Positions 1 through 5,074 of a DNA stretch of 5,074 nucleotides are shown here, piece by piece; position 1 is the stretch's first letter; the number at the start of each line of letters is the position of its first letter. A program made the translations under genes and the position numbers. The stretch covers positions 1 to 5,074 of the forward strand of contig JBOGXF010000158.1 of assembly GCA_050694275.1 (NCBI GenBank). Reading direction: 5' to 3'. Under the pieces are notes generated by a model. The model was not told the DNA's origin, searched no databases, and worked only from the letters and a program-made list of their open reading frames with translations. This stretch comes from JBOGXF01 sp050694275 (lineage in GTDB: Bacteria > Actinomycetota > CADDZG01 > WHSQ01).

Positions 1-67
1 CGTGCGCGTCGCTTCTTCTAGAGGTGGACGTTTCGCGTTCTCTGGTTCGGACCATCCATCTGCGGCT

Positions 68-496
68 TCAACAGGTCATCTGTCCTGGAAGTCGCGAAGA
101 ACTACCCATGGAAACCCGAGGAGTCCCGTTTTTCTTGCCGACTATGGCGATGAGATTCTGCACGTTGGGATTGTCGACATGGAACTCGTACGAATACGTG
201 CCATCCTCGTTGTCTGCTGGGAGGTCCGAGATCGCGCGGCTGGGCTCCTCGTGGTAGGTCCCGGGCCAGATCCGGATCAAGGCTCCGTCGACCGCGCTCT
301 CGACCGCCTCCTGGATGTGCTCGAAGGCGCACTCTCCGGTCTTGCAGACATCGAGGATCTGGGTCGGCTCCCGATCCTGCTCAGGCACCGCACCCGGGCG
401 CGGCGGGGACTCGATCGGTCGTTCCTTATGTGCCAGCGCGGTCTGTCCCGGCACCAGGACCAGCGCGGTGATCAGGGCGACGAAGGCTCTGCTCAT
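68..496 (-). CDS. Secreted parallel beta-helix protein, N-terminal fragment (probably truncated)
   Basis: This 142-residue product begins with a clear Sec signal peptide: an Arg at position 3, a hydrophobic core at residues 4-15, and an ALA signal-peptidase site at 20-22 with cleavage before His23. The mature part has a Cys pair (CKTGEC, 51-56) and then FEHIQEAVESAVDGALIRI and PGTY at 58-81. That is the first coil of a right-handed parallel beta-helix (pectin-lyase-like fold): a 'distribute into a repeated set, value of a path' opening. It is followed by YSYEFHV and QNLIAIVGKKN (101-123). In this family such a block is normally followed by an 'xxGTG' turn and several hundred residues of helix coils. 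Here residues 124-142 are low-complexity (GTPRVSMGSSS...) and end at a stop, so the homology appears to break near base 127. The start is supported by GAAGGGAG four bases upstream of the ATG. It lies 98 bases downstream of the DHFR-like gene. The function of the full-length family is uncertain, perhaps extracellular carbohydrate or surface binding. It could be a decayed gene or a short secreted paralogue. Confidence 0.62.
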   Translation of the reverse strand: MSRAFVALITALVLVPGQTALAHKERPIESPPRPGAVPEQDREPTQILDVCKTGECAFEHIQEAVESAVDGALIRIWPGTYHEEPSRAISDLPADNEDGTYSYEFHVDNPNVQNLIAIVGKKNGTPRVSMGSSSRLPGQMTC

Positions 497-573
497 GATG
501 CTCCCTTCAAGCGACGGTGTACGTGCTCGATTCGCTATGAAGGAGCCAGTTCCCTGCTCGCATCGCCGGATCG

Positions 574-600
574 CAGTAAGGGCCTAGGTAACGATTACTG
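574..600. promoter_or_regulatory. Inverted repeat between DHFR-like and beta-helix genes
   Basis: CAGTAA at 574-579 is the exact reverse complement of TTACTG at 595-600, with 15 bases between. The right arm can instead pair with a nearer copy, GTAA at 588-591 with TTAC at 595-598 (three-base loop), so two alternative hairpins share one arm. The repeat overlaps the stop codon of the DHFR-like gene (595-597) and lies about 80 bases upstream of the beta-helix start. There is no run of T on either strand, so it does not look like a classical intrinsic terminator. It may be an operator, a processing site or chance. Confidence 0.25.
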
Positions 601-1215
601 AATTCGATCGCTCTCACGCGGCCGAGGGACGCCGTATTTGCAGATCTGGACTCCGGTGCTGCTGGTGGTAGTCGAGACGAGCTCGAGACCCCGGAGAACA
701 CCATCGTCCGGGAACAGCCGTTTGCCGCCCCCGAGGATGACCGGCTCGATCATCAGGCTGTACTCGTCGACGAGATCATTCGCGATTAGCTGGGCGGCAA
801 GGTTGGCGCTGCCATAGCATTGGATGTCGCCTCCCTCCCGTGCCTTGAGCTCCGCGATCGCGCCGAGGGCGTCATCGGGGGGCAGGAGATGCGAGTTGTT
901 CCACTGTGCGAGGTCTTCCTGCGACAGGGTTCGTGATGCGACGTACTTCGTTATCGCGTTGAGCCGGTCGGCGAAAGGATCGTCTCCCGCTCGCTGCGGC
1001 CATGCAGCCGCCGAGACCTGCCATGTGCGCCGGCCGAAGATGAATGCGTCGGTCTTCTGCAACGCTTCGTCGATTGCGGAGCCCATCGAATCCACGTCGA
1101 AGTAGCGCATCGACCACCCGCCGTGCTGAAACCCACCGTCGGTGTCTTCCTGCCGCTGGCCGGGAGCCTGGATGACGCCGTCGAGGCTGATGAATTCACT
1201 CAGAACGAGACGCAC
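595..1215 (-). CDS. Dihydrofolate-reductase-fold protein (RibD C-terminal domain family)
   Basis: A complete 206-residue single-domain protein of the RibD_C / dihydrofolate reductase-like family, NAD(P)H-dependent cytosolic reductases most of which have no assigned substrate. Family marks run in order: the N-terminal strand and loop SLDGVIQAPG (10-19); DAFIFGRRTW (56-65), the cofactor-side helix; PFADRLNAITKYVASRTL (80-97); GGDIQCYGSANLAAQLI (128-144), the glycine-rich NADPH-binding strand-helix; and the near-diagnostic PVILGGGKRLF (158-168). Length and motif order match the stand-alone family. The deaminase half of a bifunctional RibD is absent, so I do not assign it to riboflavin synthesis. 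The start is GTG, read as Met, and is fixed by GAAGGAG eight bases upstream and by the conserved RLVLSEFISLDG beginning. It sits 63 bases downstream of the DUF899 gene in the same direction and may be cotranscribed with it. The specific substrate is unknown; family membership is secure. Confidence 0.93.
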   Translation of the reverse strand: MRLVLSEFISLDGVIQAPGQRQEDTDGGFQHGGWSMRYFDVDSMGSAIDEALQKTDAFIFGRRTWQVSAAAWPQRAGDDPFADRLNAITKYVASRTLSQEDLAQWNNSHLLPPDDALGAIAELKAREGGDIQCYGSANLAAQLIANDLVDEYSLMIEPVILGGGKRLFPDDGVLRGLELVSTTTSSTGVQICKYGVPRPRESDRIQ

Positions 1216-1241
1216 AGAGCAAACTCCTTCGTGTCGGTGAT

Positions 1242-1262
1242 CGGTCGTTATCCGTTAGACCG
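1242..1262. promoter_or_regulatory. Short inverted repeat upstream of the DHFR-like gene
   Basis: CGGTC (1242-1246) and GACCG (1258-1262) are exact reverse complements separated by 11 bases. Within the spacer, GTTA occurs twice as a direct repeat. The element lies in the 63-base gap, about 27 bases upstream of the GTG start of the DHFR-like gene and just after the DUF899 stop. It could be a dimeric repressor site. Five-base arms are short enough to arise by chance in GC-rich DNA. Confidence 0.18.
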
Positions 1263-1278
1263 TGTGAGGCTAAGAAAT

Positions 1279-2013
1279 TCATCTCACTTCGTACTCGTCG
1301 TGACGCCGGACCCAGAACTCCGGTGGGTCGCCCTCGTTCCTCCCCTTCGGCGCGCGGTCCAACAGGGCGTAGTAGCCCATCAGGGGCTCGACCCCGCGAG
1401 TGGTGGCCACGTAGGTTTGGTAGACGATCCCGTCGGACAGCGCGAACGCGCTCAGGCCCGGGCCCTCAGTCATGTATCCCGCCGGGTCGGTCCCGCACAT
1501 GGCCGCGACCTCGTCAATGACCGGAGGGGGTCCGTCCTCAATGAACGATCGCACCTCTTCGTCGGTGTACGAGAAGCCGAGGTCGAAGTTGAAGTCGCTG
1601 CCGTAAGTCGAGACCCAGTCAAAGCTCCACCCCATCCGCTCCCTATACGCCTGAAGCTTGTCCAGAGGCGCGCGTGAGACGCAGATCATGGTCGCGTCGC
1701 GCGCCCTGAGGTGGACGACGTCGCCCTCGATGCTGTCGGCTATGGACGAGCAGACGGGGCAGCCGGCTTCATAGGCGGGACCGAACATGAAGTGGTAAAT
1801 GAGCAGCTGCGAGCGCCCGTCGAAGAGTTCCGGAAAGGACTTCGTTCCCCCATCGGTCGCAAAGCTGTACTCCTTCTCGATCCGCACCCAGGGGAGTTCT
1901 TGTCGCTGCTGCGCGAGCTCGTCATTGCGGCGCGTGAGCTCCTTCTCACGCTCGAGCAGTTCGTCGCGCGCGGCCTGCCACTCCTCTCGGGTTCCGATCT
2001 TGTGCTTGGTCAT
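1279..2013 (-). CDS. DUF899 family thioredoxin-like protein
   Basis: A complete 244-residue cytosolic protein with no signal peptide or membrane segment. Residues 8-40 form a charged amphipathic helix, probably a coiled coil (REEWQAARDELLEREKELTRR). This is the usual DUF899 opening, followed by LPWVRIEKEYSF (40-51). The core has the thioredoxin-like strand LLIYHFMFGP (70-79) and then GCPVCSS (84-90), with a CxxC pair at Cys85 and Cys88 in the position expected for a redox-active or metal-binding site. Next come the long insertion typical of the family (RERMGWSFDWVSTYGSDFNFD) and a C-terminal PKGRNEG...FWVRRHDEYE segment that matches the usual family ending. Members are annotated only as thioredoxin-fold proteins; the reaction is not established. 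The start is fixed by AGGAGG five bases upstream of the ATG. It lies between the SMP-30-like and DHFR-like genes, 74 and 63 bases away, on the same strand. Family assignment is secure, function unknown. Confidence 0.95.
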   Translation of the reverse strand: MTKHKIGTREEWQAARDELLEREKELTRRNDELAQQRQELPWVRIEKEYSFATDGGTKSFPELFDGRSQLLIYHFMFGPAYEAGCPVCSSIADSIEGDVVHLRARDATMICVSRAPLDKLQAYRERMGWSFDWVSTYGSDFNFDLGFSYTDEEVRSFIEDGPPPVIDEVAAMCGTDPAGYMTEGPGLSAFALSDGIVYQTYVATTRGVEPLMGYYALLDRAPKGRNEGDPPEFWVRRHDEYEVR

Positions 2014-2087
2014 CGCATCCTCCTATCGCTCGCGTTTCGCGCCCGCCCTTTATCACAGCAGGGTTGGCGGTGGTTTCCGCCGCGTGC

Positions 2088-2969
2088 TTACGGCCAGCCC
2101 ACCCCCGGTGCCGGTGCGTCGGCGAAGAGGACCTGTCCCGTCCGCGCGGCGACGACCTCGTCGACGTTCTCGGGTCCGCGCCAGTCGGCAACGAGCATGA
2201 ACAGCGTCCGCCGCTCGGGGCCCCCGAGCATGCTCGCGAAGCAGAACCGGTCGAGCTGAATGCGTTCCAGCACCTCCCCGCCCTCGCGGATGCGTGCGCA
2301 GTCGTTGGCGTCATGTGCGGTCGACGCCCAGATGCATCCATCGGTATCGAGGCAGATGCCGTCCGGAGCGACACCGTCGGCCCACGCGCGCCGGTTGGAC
2401 AGGCTCCCGTCGTCGGCGATGTCGAACGCGGTGAGCCGTCCCGCGAACGACTCGGCGACGATCAGGGTGCGGTTATCGGGCGTCACGACCATCCCGTTCG
2501 GGAACGCGATCTCATCGGCGACCTCGCGCGCCTCACCGTCCGGCGTGACGAGCGCGATCTTGCCCGGTGCCTTCCCGGACGTAAGGGCCTCGTTGAAGTC
2601 GGCGAAGTCGAAGTTGACCGTGTTGACGTAGGCGTTGCCGCGCCCGTCGACGGTCAACTCGCTCCAACCGAGCGGCGAGATGTGGCTGAGGTCGGCGTGC
2701 CGGACGCGCGACCCGTCGGGCTCGACCCGAACAAGCTCGGCCCCGGTGATGAGCATGCGCCCATCGGGAAGCCAGTTGGTCGCCCAGCCCAGCCCCTCGG
2801 GACCCCGTCCGGCGACCTCGCTCTTGCCGTCGAGATCGACGGCGATGATCTCGGCGGTGCCCCAGTTCGAGAACCACAAGCGACCGTCGTGCCATCGGGG
2901 CGACTCGCCGATCGCGAGTCCCTCGAGGAGCACGCGCGGTTCGATGGCCTGCGAGGTGTATCTGGACAT
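2088..2969 (-). CDS. SMP-30/gluconolactonase/LRE family beta-propeller hydrolase
   Basis: A complete 293-residue soluble six-bladed beta-propeller of the SMP-30/gluconolactonase family. These are divalent-metal-dependent lactone hydrolases, acting on sugar lactones or related esters in the cytosol. Family marks are GESPRWHDGRLWFSNW (21-36), with Glu22 as the first metal ligand; GWSELTVDGRGNAYVN (101-116); FPNGMVVTPDNRTLIVAES (156-174), with Asn158; and PDGICLDTDGCIWAST (202-217), with Asp203. So the Glu/Asn/Asp metal triad is intact and the enzyme is probably active. The length is normal for the family. The ATG start is backed by AAAGGAGG about five bases upstream. It is the first gene of the minus-strand group, downstream of the divergent intergenic region. 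A small stem (GGCGG/CCGCC, 2066-2081) follows its stop, but without a T-tract. The substrate cannot be read from sequence; gluconolactone is only the default family name. Confidence 0.95.
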   Translation of the reverse strand: MSRYTSQAIEPRVLLEGLAIGESPRWHDGRLWFSNWGTAEIIAVDLDGKSEVAGRGPEGLGWATNWLPDGRMLITGAELVRVEPDGSRVRHADLSHISPLGWSELTVDGRGNAYVNTVNFDFADFNEALTSGKAPGKIALVTPDGEAREVADEIAFPNGMVVTPDNRTLIVAESFAGRLTAFDIADDGSLSNRRAWADGVAPDGICLDTDGCIWASTAHDANDCARIREGGEVLERIQLDRFCFASMLGGPERRTLFMLVADWRGPENVDEVVAARTGQVLFADAPAPGVGWP

Positions 2970-2999
2970 CGCAACCTCCTTTGCGGCGGCTGTCGTCGG

Positions 3000-3012
3000 C
3001 GCCCCAGGGGCG
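3000..3012. promoter_or_regulatory. 13-base perfect palindrome upstream of the SMP-30-like gene
   Basis: CGCCCCAGGGGCG is a six-base inverted repeat around a single central A. It is centred about 37 bases upstream of the SMP-30-like start codon, and GGGCCC follows directly at 3012-3017. The position would suit a repressor site overlapping a promoter or the transcript leader. Runs of G and C make chance palindromes fairly likely here. Confidence 0.22.
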
Positions 3013-3029
3013 GGCCCTGCATCGATGGG

Positions 3030-3044
3030 TGACTCATGAGGTCA
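3030..3044. promoter_or_regulatory. Candidate operator, TGAC-N7-GTCA
   Basis: TGACTCATGAGGTCA has exact reverse-complement arms (TGAC and GTCA) around a seven-base spacer that itself contains the palindrome TCATGA. It stands out from the GC-rich background by its base composition. It lies about 61 bases upstream of the SMP-30-like start and about 200 bases upstream of the transporter, inside the divergent region, where a TetR-, GntR- or MarR-type dimer could act. No regulator gene is visible nearby to pair with it. Confidence 0.3.
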
Positions 3045-3243
3045 GACGGACGGCGACGACGAAACTCATCGCACGCGTGGATCCTGTGGTTCATCCCGAT
3101 TCCGAATCAGGCCGACCAGCGTAACGGGCGCGGCGAGGAATCCGCCGCCCAGCACAGCGTTTCGCCGCCTGAAGTCGCGGAAAGCGCCGTGATTTTGCAG
3201 ACAACGGGCGATGCGGAATAGATCTTCCTCGAAGGCGTTGAGG

Positions 3244-4822
3244 ATGCGCATGGAGCGACGCGAGATAGCGAACAATCCGTGGTGGACGCTGTCCGTTCTG
3301 TGCCTGAGCCTCGTGATGGTCGTGCTCGGCAACACGGTTTTGAACGTCGCCCTGCCGACGCTCGTGCGGGAGCTCGGTGCGACCTCGACGCAGCTCCAGT
3401 GGATGGTGGATTCGTACGCACTCGTGTTCGCGGGACTGCTGCTCACCGCCGGGGCCTTCGGCGATCGCTTCGGTCGCAAGGGAGCCCTGATCATTGGTCT
3501 CATCATCTTCGGAGGCGCATCGCTCGCGTCGACGGGCGCGACCTCTGCCGACCACCTGATCGCCACTCGGGCCGTGATGGGTGTGGGTGCGGCGCTCGTC
3601 ATGCCGGCCACCCTGTCGATACTGGCGTCAGTTTTTCCTCCGGAGCAACGGGCGCGCGCCATCGCGATCTGGGCGGGCTTCGCCGGCGCGGGCGCCGCCA
3701 TCGGACCGATCGCGGGCGGGTTGGCTTCTCGAGCACTTCTACTGGGGATCCGTGTTCTTCCTGAACGTCCCGGTCGTGCTCGCCGCGCTGATTGCCGGGC
3801 GCTGGCTCGTTCCGACGTCGCGCGACCCGCAACATGCGGCGCTCGATCTCGTGGGGGCGGGGCTCTCGATCGTCGGGATGGGGGCGCTGCTCTACGGGAT
3901 CATCGAGGCGCCGACCTACGGATGGACCGATCCACTCGTCGTGAGCGCGTTCGGGATCGCCGTCGTGTTCCTCGTCGGCTTCGGCGTCTGGGAGCTGAGG
4001 GCTGCGAATCCCATGCTGGACCTGACTTTCTTCAAAGACCCGCGTTTCTCCGCCGCCAGCGCGGCCATCTCGCTCGTGTTCTTTGCGATGTTCGGCACCT
4101 TCTTCCTCCTCACTCAGTACCTGCAGGTAGTGCGCGACTACTCGCCGCTCGAGGCGGGCCTGCGCACCTTTCCCATGGCGCTCACCATGATGGTCGCGGC
4201 TCCCGTTTCGGCGAGGGTGGTCGAGCGTCTGGGGGCCAGGCGCGTGGTGTCGGCCGGGCTCGCGACGGTCGCGACGGGCCTGATGCTGGCGTCGACGATC
4301 GGAGTGACCACGCCCTATGTGTGGCTCGCGGCGGTTCTCGTCGTGATGGCCACGGGGATGGCGATGACAATGGCGCCGGCCACAGCGTCGATCATGTCGT
4401 CCCTGCCGATGCGTAAGGCTGGCGTCGGTTCCGCGTGGAACGACACGACGAGGGAGCTCGGCGGCGCGCTCGGGGTCGCCGTCCTCGGCAGCCTCGCGGC
4501 GTCCCAGTACACCTCGTCACTACAGGGGTCGATAGGCCCGGTGCCCGGCAACGTTGCCGCCGCCGCGGAGGCCTCGGTCGGCGCCGCCGTCCAGATCTCC
4601 GCACAGCTCCCCGGCGCGCTCGGGGACGGCCTCGCCGCCGCGGCGCGCTCCGCGTTCGTCGACGCGATGGGGCTTGCGCTGCTCGTGGCCGGCGCGGTCG
4701 CGTTCGTGGCTTCCGTGCTGGTCGGTCGATACCTTCCGGCGCTCGCCGCAGCCGACCAACGGCCCCCCGTGGAGGAGGTCGCCGCCGGCGCTGAAGTTCA
4801 GCCTGCGGCCGCCGAATCCTAG
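3244..4822 (+). pseudogene. DHA2 family (EmrB/QacA-type) MFS drug-efflux transporter, frameshifted
   Basis: An inner-membrane, proton-driven 14-TM exporter of the DHA2 drug:H+ antiporter family, split over two frames. The first frame, readable to 4416 only as a spurious extension, holds TM1-TM5: NVALPTLVRELG after TM1, motif A GAFGDRFGRKG at 3451-3483, ATRAVMGVGAALVMPATLSI in TM4, and motif C GFAGAGAAIGPIAGG ending at 3720. The protein continues without loss in the next frame from 3722 (WLLEHFYWGSVFFLNVPVV) through TM6-TM14, including RDPQHAALDLVGAGLS, NPMLDLTFFKDPRF, FFLLTQYLQVVRDYSPLEAG and NDTTRELGGALGVAVLGS, to the TAG at 4820-4822. A single extra base in GGGTT at 3718-3722 explains the shift; without it the product is about 525 residues, normal for the family. 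The start is chosen at 3244, with GAAGG eight bases upstream. ATG 3250 (GAGG six bases upstream) is equally possible, and ATG 3211 has no good binding site. Substrate unknown. It may be a true pseudogene or a sequencing error. Confidence 0.9.
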
Positions 4823-5013
4823 GTCCGCGTCTCAGGCGGCCAGGGGGCGGCGACCTCCTGTGTGTCGGGGCTTGACCGCAAGAACATCACTCCCGTTCGC
4901 TCTAGAGTCGGGAATCCACCAGGCGGACCTCTGTTGTTTCTATCGGAGCTGACCACGCTCATCTAAACCTCCCCAGACCTGCTCACTGAAATCCTCCACC
5001 CGGGAGCTGCTCG
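4823..5013. other. Intergenic region downstream of the transporter
   Basis: These 191 bases run from the transporter stop to the probable next start. No convincing terminator hairpin follows the transporter. TTGACC (4872-4877) and TAGAGT (4903-4908) each resemble actinobacterial -35 and -10 hexamers, but the spacing of 25 bases is too long for a normal sigma-70-type promoter. The composition is less GC-biased than the flanking coding sequence, which fits a leader or promoter region. No open frame of note. Confidence 0.4.
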
Positions 5014-5074
5014 GTGACGGAGAAATCCGCCGAGAAGGGTGGAGCCCCTTCGACGCTGGTGGTGTCCAAACCGC
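5014..5074 (+). CDS. Start of an unidentified gene, cut by the window edge
   Basis: A GTG at 5014, preceded seven bases upstream by GGGAG (5002-5006), opens a frame that is still open at the last base: 20 codons, beginning MTEKSAEKGG and ending TLVVSKP. An in-frame TGA at 4987-4989 leaves no other ATG or GTG start. The hydrophilic Lys/Glu-rich beginning suggests a cytosolic protein, and there is no signal peptide. Codons 7-13 contain an inverted repeat, GAAGGG (5034-5039) against CCCTTC (5046-5051). The gene would be co-oriented with the transporter, 191 bases downstream. Too little is present to name a family. Confidence 0.45.
   Translation, partial: MTEKSAEKGGAPSTLVVSKP

Larger units (their letters stand above)
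2970..3243. other. Divergent intergenic region
   Basis: About 270 bases separate the SMP-30-like gene (minus) and the MFS transporter (plus), so promoters for both directions should lie here. I could not find a convincing -35/-10 pair on either strand. The best on the plus strand, TTGCAG (3195-3200) with TAGATC 18 bases on, is weak and too close to the transporter start. Two short palindromes lie on the SMP-30 side. A minus-strand reading frame with coding-like composition crosses 3251-3066, ending in a hydrophobic stretch (LGGGFLAAPVTLVGLI). It has no ribosome binding site and is not called as a gene. No RNA gene or repeat is apparent. Confidence 0.5.

Noticed and set aside
2..601. Plus-strand open frame of 199 codons
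   Set aside because: Antisense to the beta-helix fragment, whose signal peptide, ribosome binding site and conserved blocks are convincing. No domain is visible in the plus-strand product.
2066..2081. GGCGG/CCGCC stem just after the SMP-30-like stop as an intrinsic terminator
   Set aside because: A five-base stem with no following T-tract on the transcribed strand. Too weak to call.
1123..2259. Plus-strand open frames opposite the DHFR-like and DUF899 genes
   Set aside because: Compositional shadows of genes with diagnostic motifs. No ribosome binding sites or motifs of their own.
2064..3032. Plus-strand open frame of 322 codons
   Set aside because: It lies antisense to the well-supported SMP-30-like gene. 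Its product is Arg/Asp/Gly/Pro-rich without recognisable motifs, the usual mirror of a GC-rich gene.
3252..3701. Upstream part of the 211-codon minus-strand frame across the transporter
   Set aside because: It is the antisense of transporter TM1-TM5. Low-complexity Ala/Pro/Arg/Ser content is typical of such shadows.
3721..4416. Continuation of the first transporter frame after the shift
   Set aside because: The product turns into an Arg/Gly/Ala-rich sequence without membrane segments, while the neighbouring frame carries the true TM6-TM14.
4872..4908. TTGACC and TAGAGT as a promoter, or a MerR-type long-spacer promoter
   Set aside because: The spacing of 25 bases exceeds even the 19-20 bases of MerR-type promoters, and the spacer has no dyad symmetry.
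1..5074. Mobile element, CRISPR array, tRNA or rRNA
   Set aside because: No transposase or integrase motif, terminal repeats, regularly spaced repeats, tRNA-like cloverleaf or rRNA signature was seen on either strand.

Overview
The window is GC-rich (roughly two-thirds G+C by eye) chromosomal sequence from a bacterium, most likely a soil-type actinobacterium. The clues are the strong third-position GC bias, one GTG start on a complete gene and a probable GTG start at the right edge, AGGAGG-type ribosome binding sites, and a secreted beta-helix protein of a kind I associate with Actinomycetota. That placement is an inference. No marker gene fixes the taxon.

Layout: four genes lie head-to-tail on the minus strand. 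In transcription order they are an SMP-30/gluconolactonase-like hydrolase (2969 to 2088), a DUF899 thioredoxin-like protein (2013 to 1279), a RibD C-terminal/dihydrofolate-reductase-fold protein (1215 to 595), and the N-terminal part of a secreted parallel beta-helix protein (496 to 68). The last looks truncated. The gaps are 74, 63 and 98 bases, and each gene has its own purine-rich Shine-Dalgarno sequence. They could be read as one transcript or as separate units, because two of the gaps hold inverted repeats. The first three are ordinary housekeeping or stress accessory enzymes that frequently turn up in large soil genomes. Nothing in the sequence shows that they share a pathway.

A divergent intergenic region of about 270 bases (2970-3243), with two short palindromes, separates this group from a plus-strand DHA2 (EmrB/QacA-type, 14-TM) drug-efflux transporter at 3244-4822. 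The transporter coding sequence is interrupted by a single extra base at about 3718-3722, immediately after motif C of TM5. Removing one base restores a continuous protein of about 525 residues, so this is either a recent pseudogene or a sequencing error. A second intergenic stretch (4823-5013) leads to the first 20 codons of a further plus-strand gene that runs off the right edge.

I see no mobile element, CRISPR array, tRNA, rRNA or convincing novel defence or biosynthetic system. The points worth checking are the transporter frameshift, the truncated beta-helix gene, the palindromes in the intergenic regions and the unidentified gene entering at the right edge.
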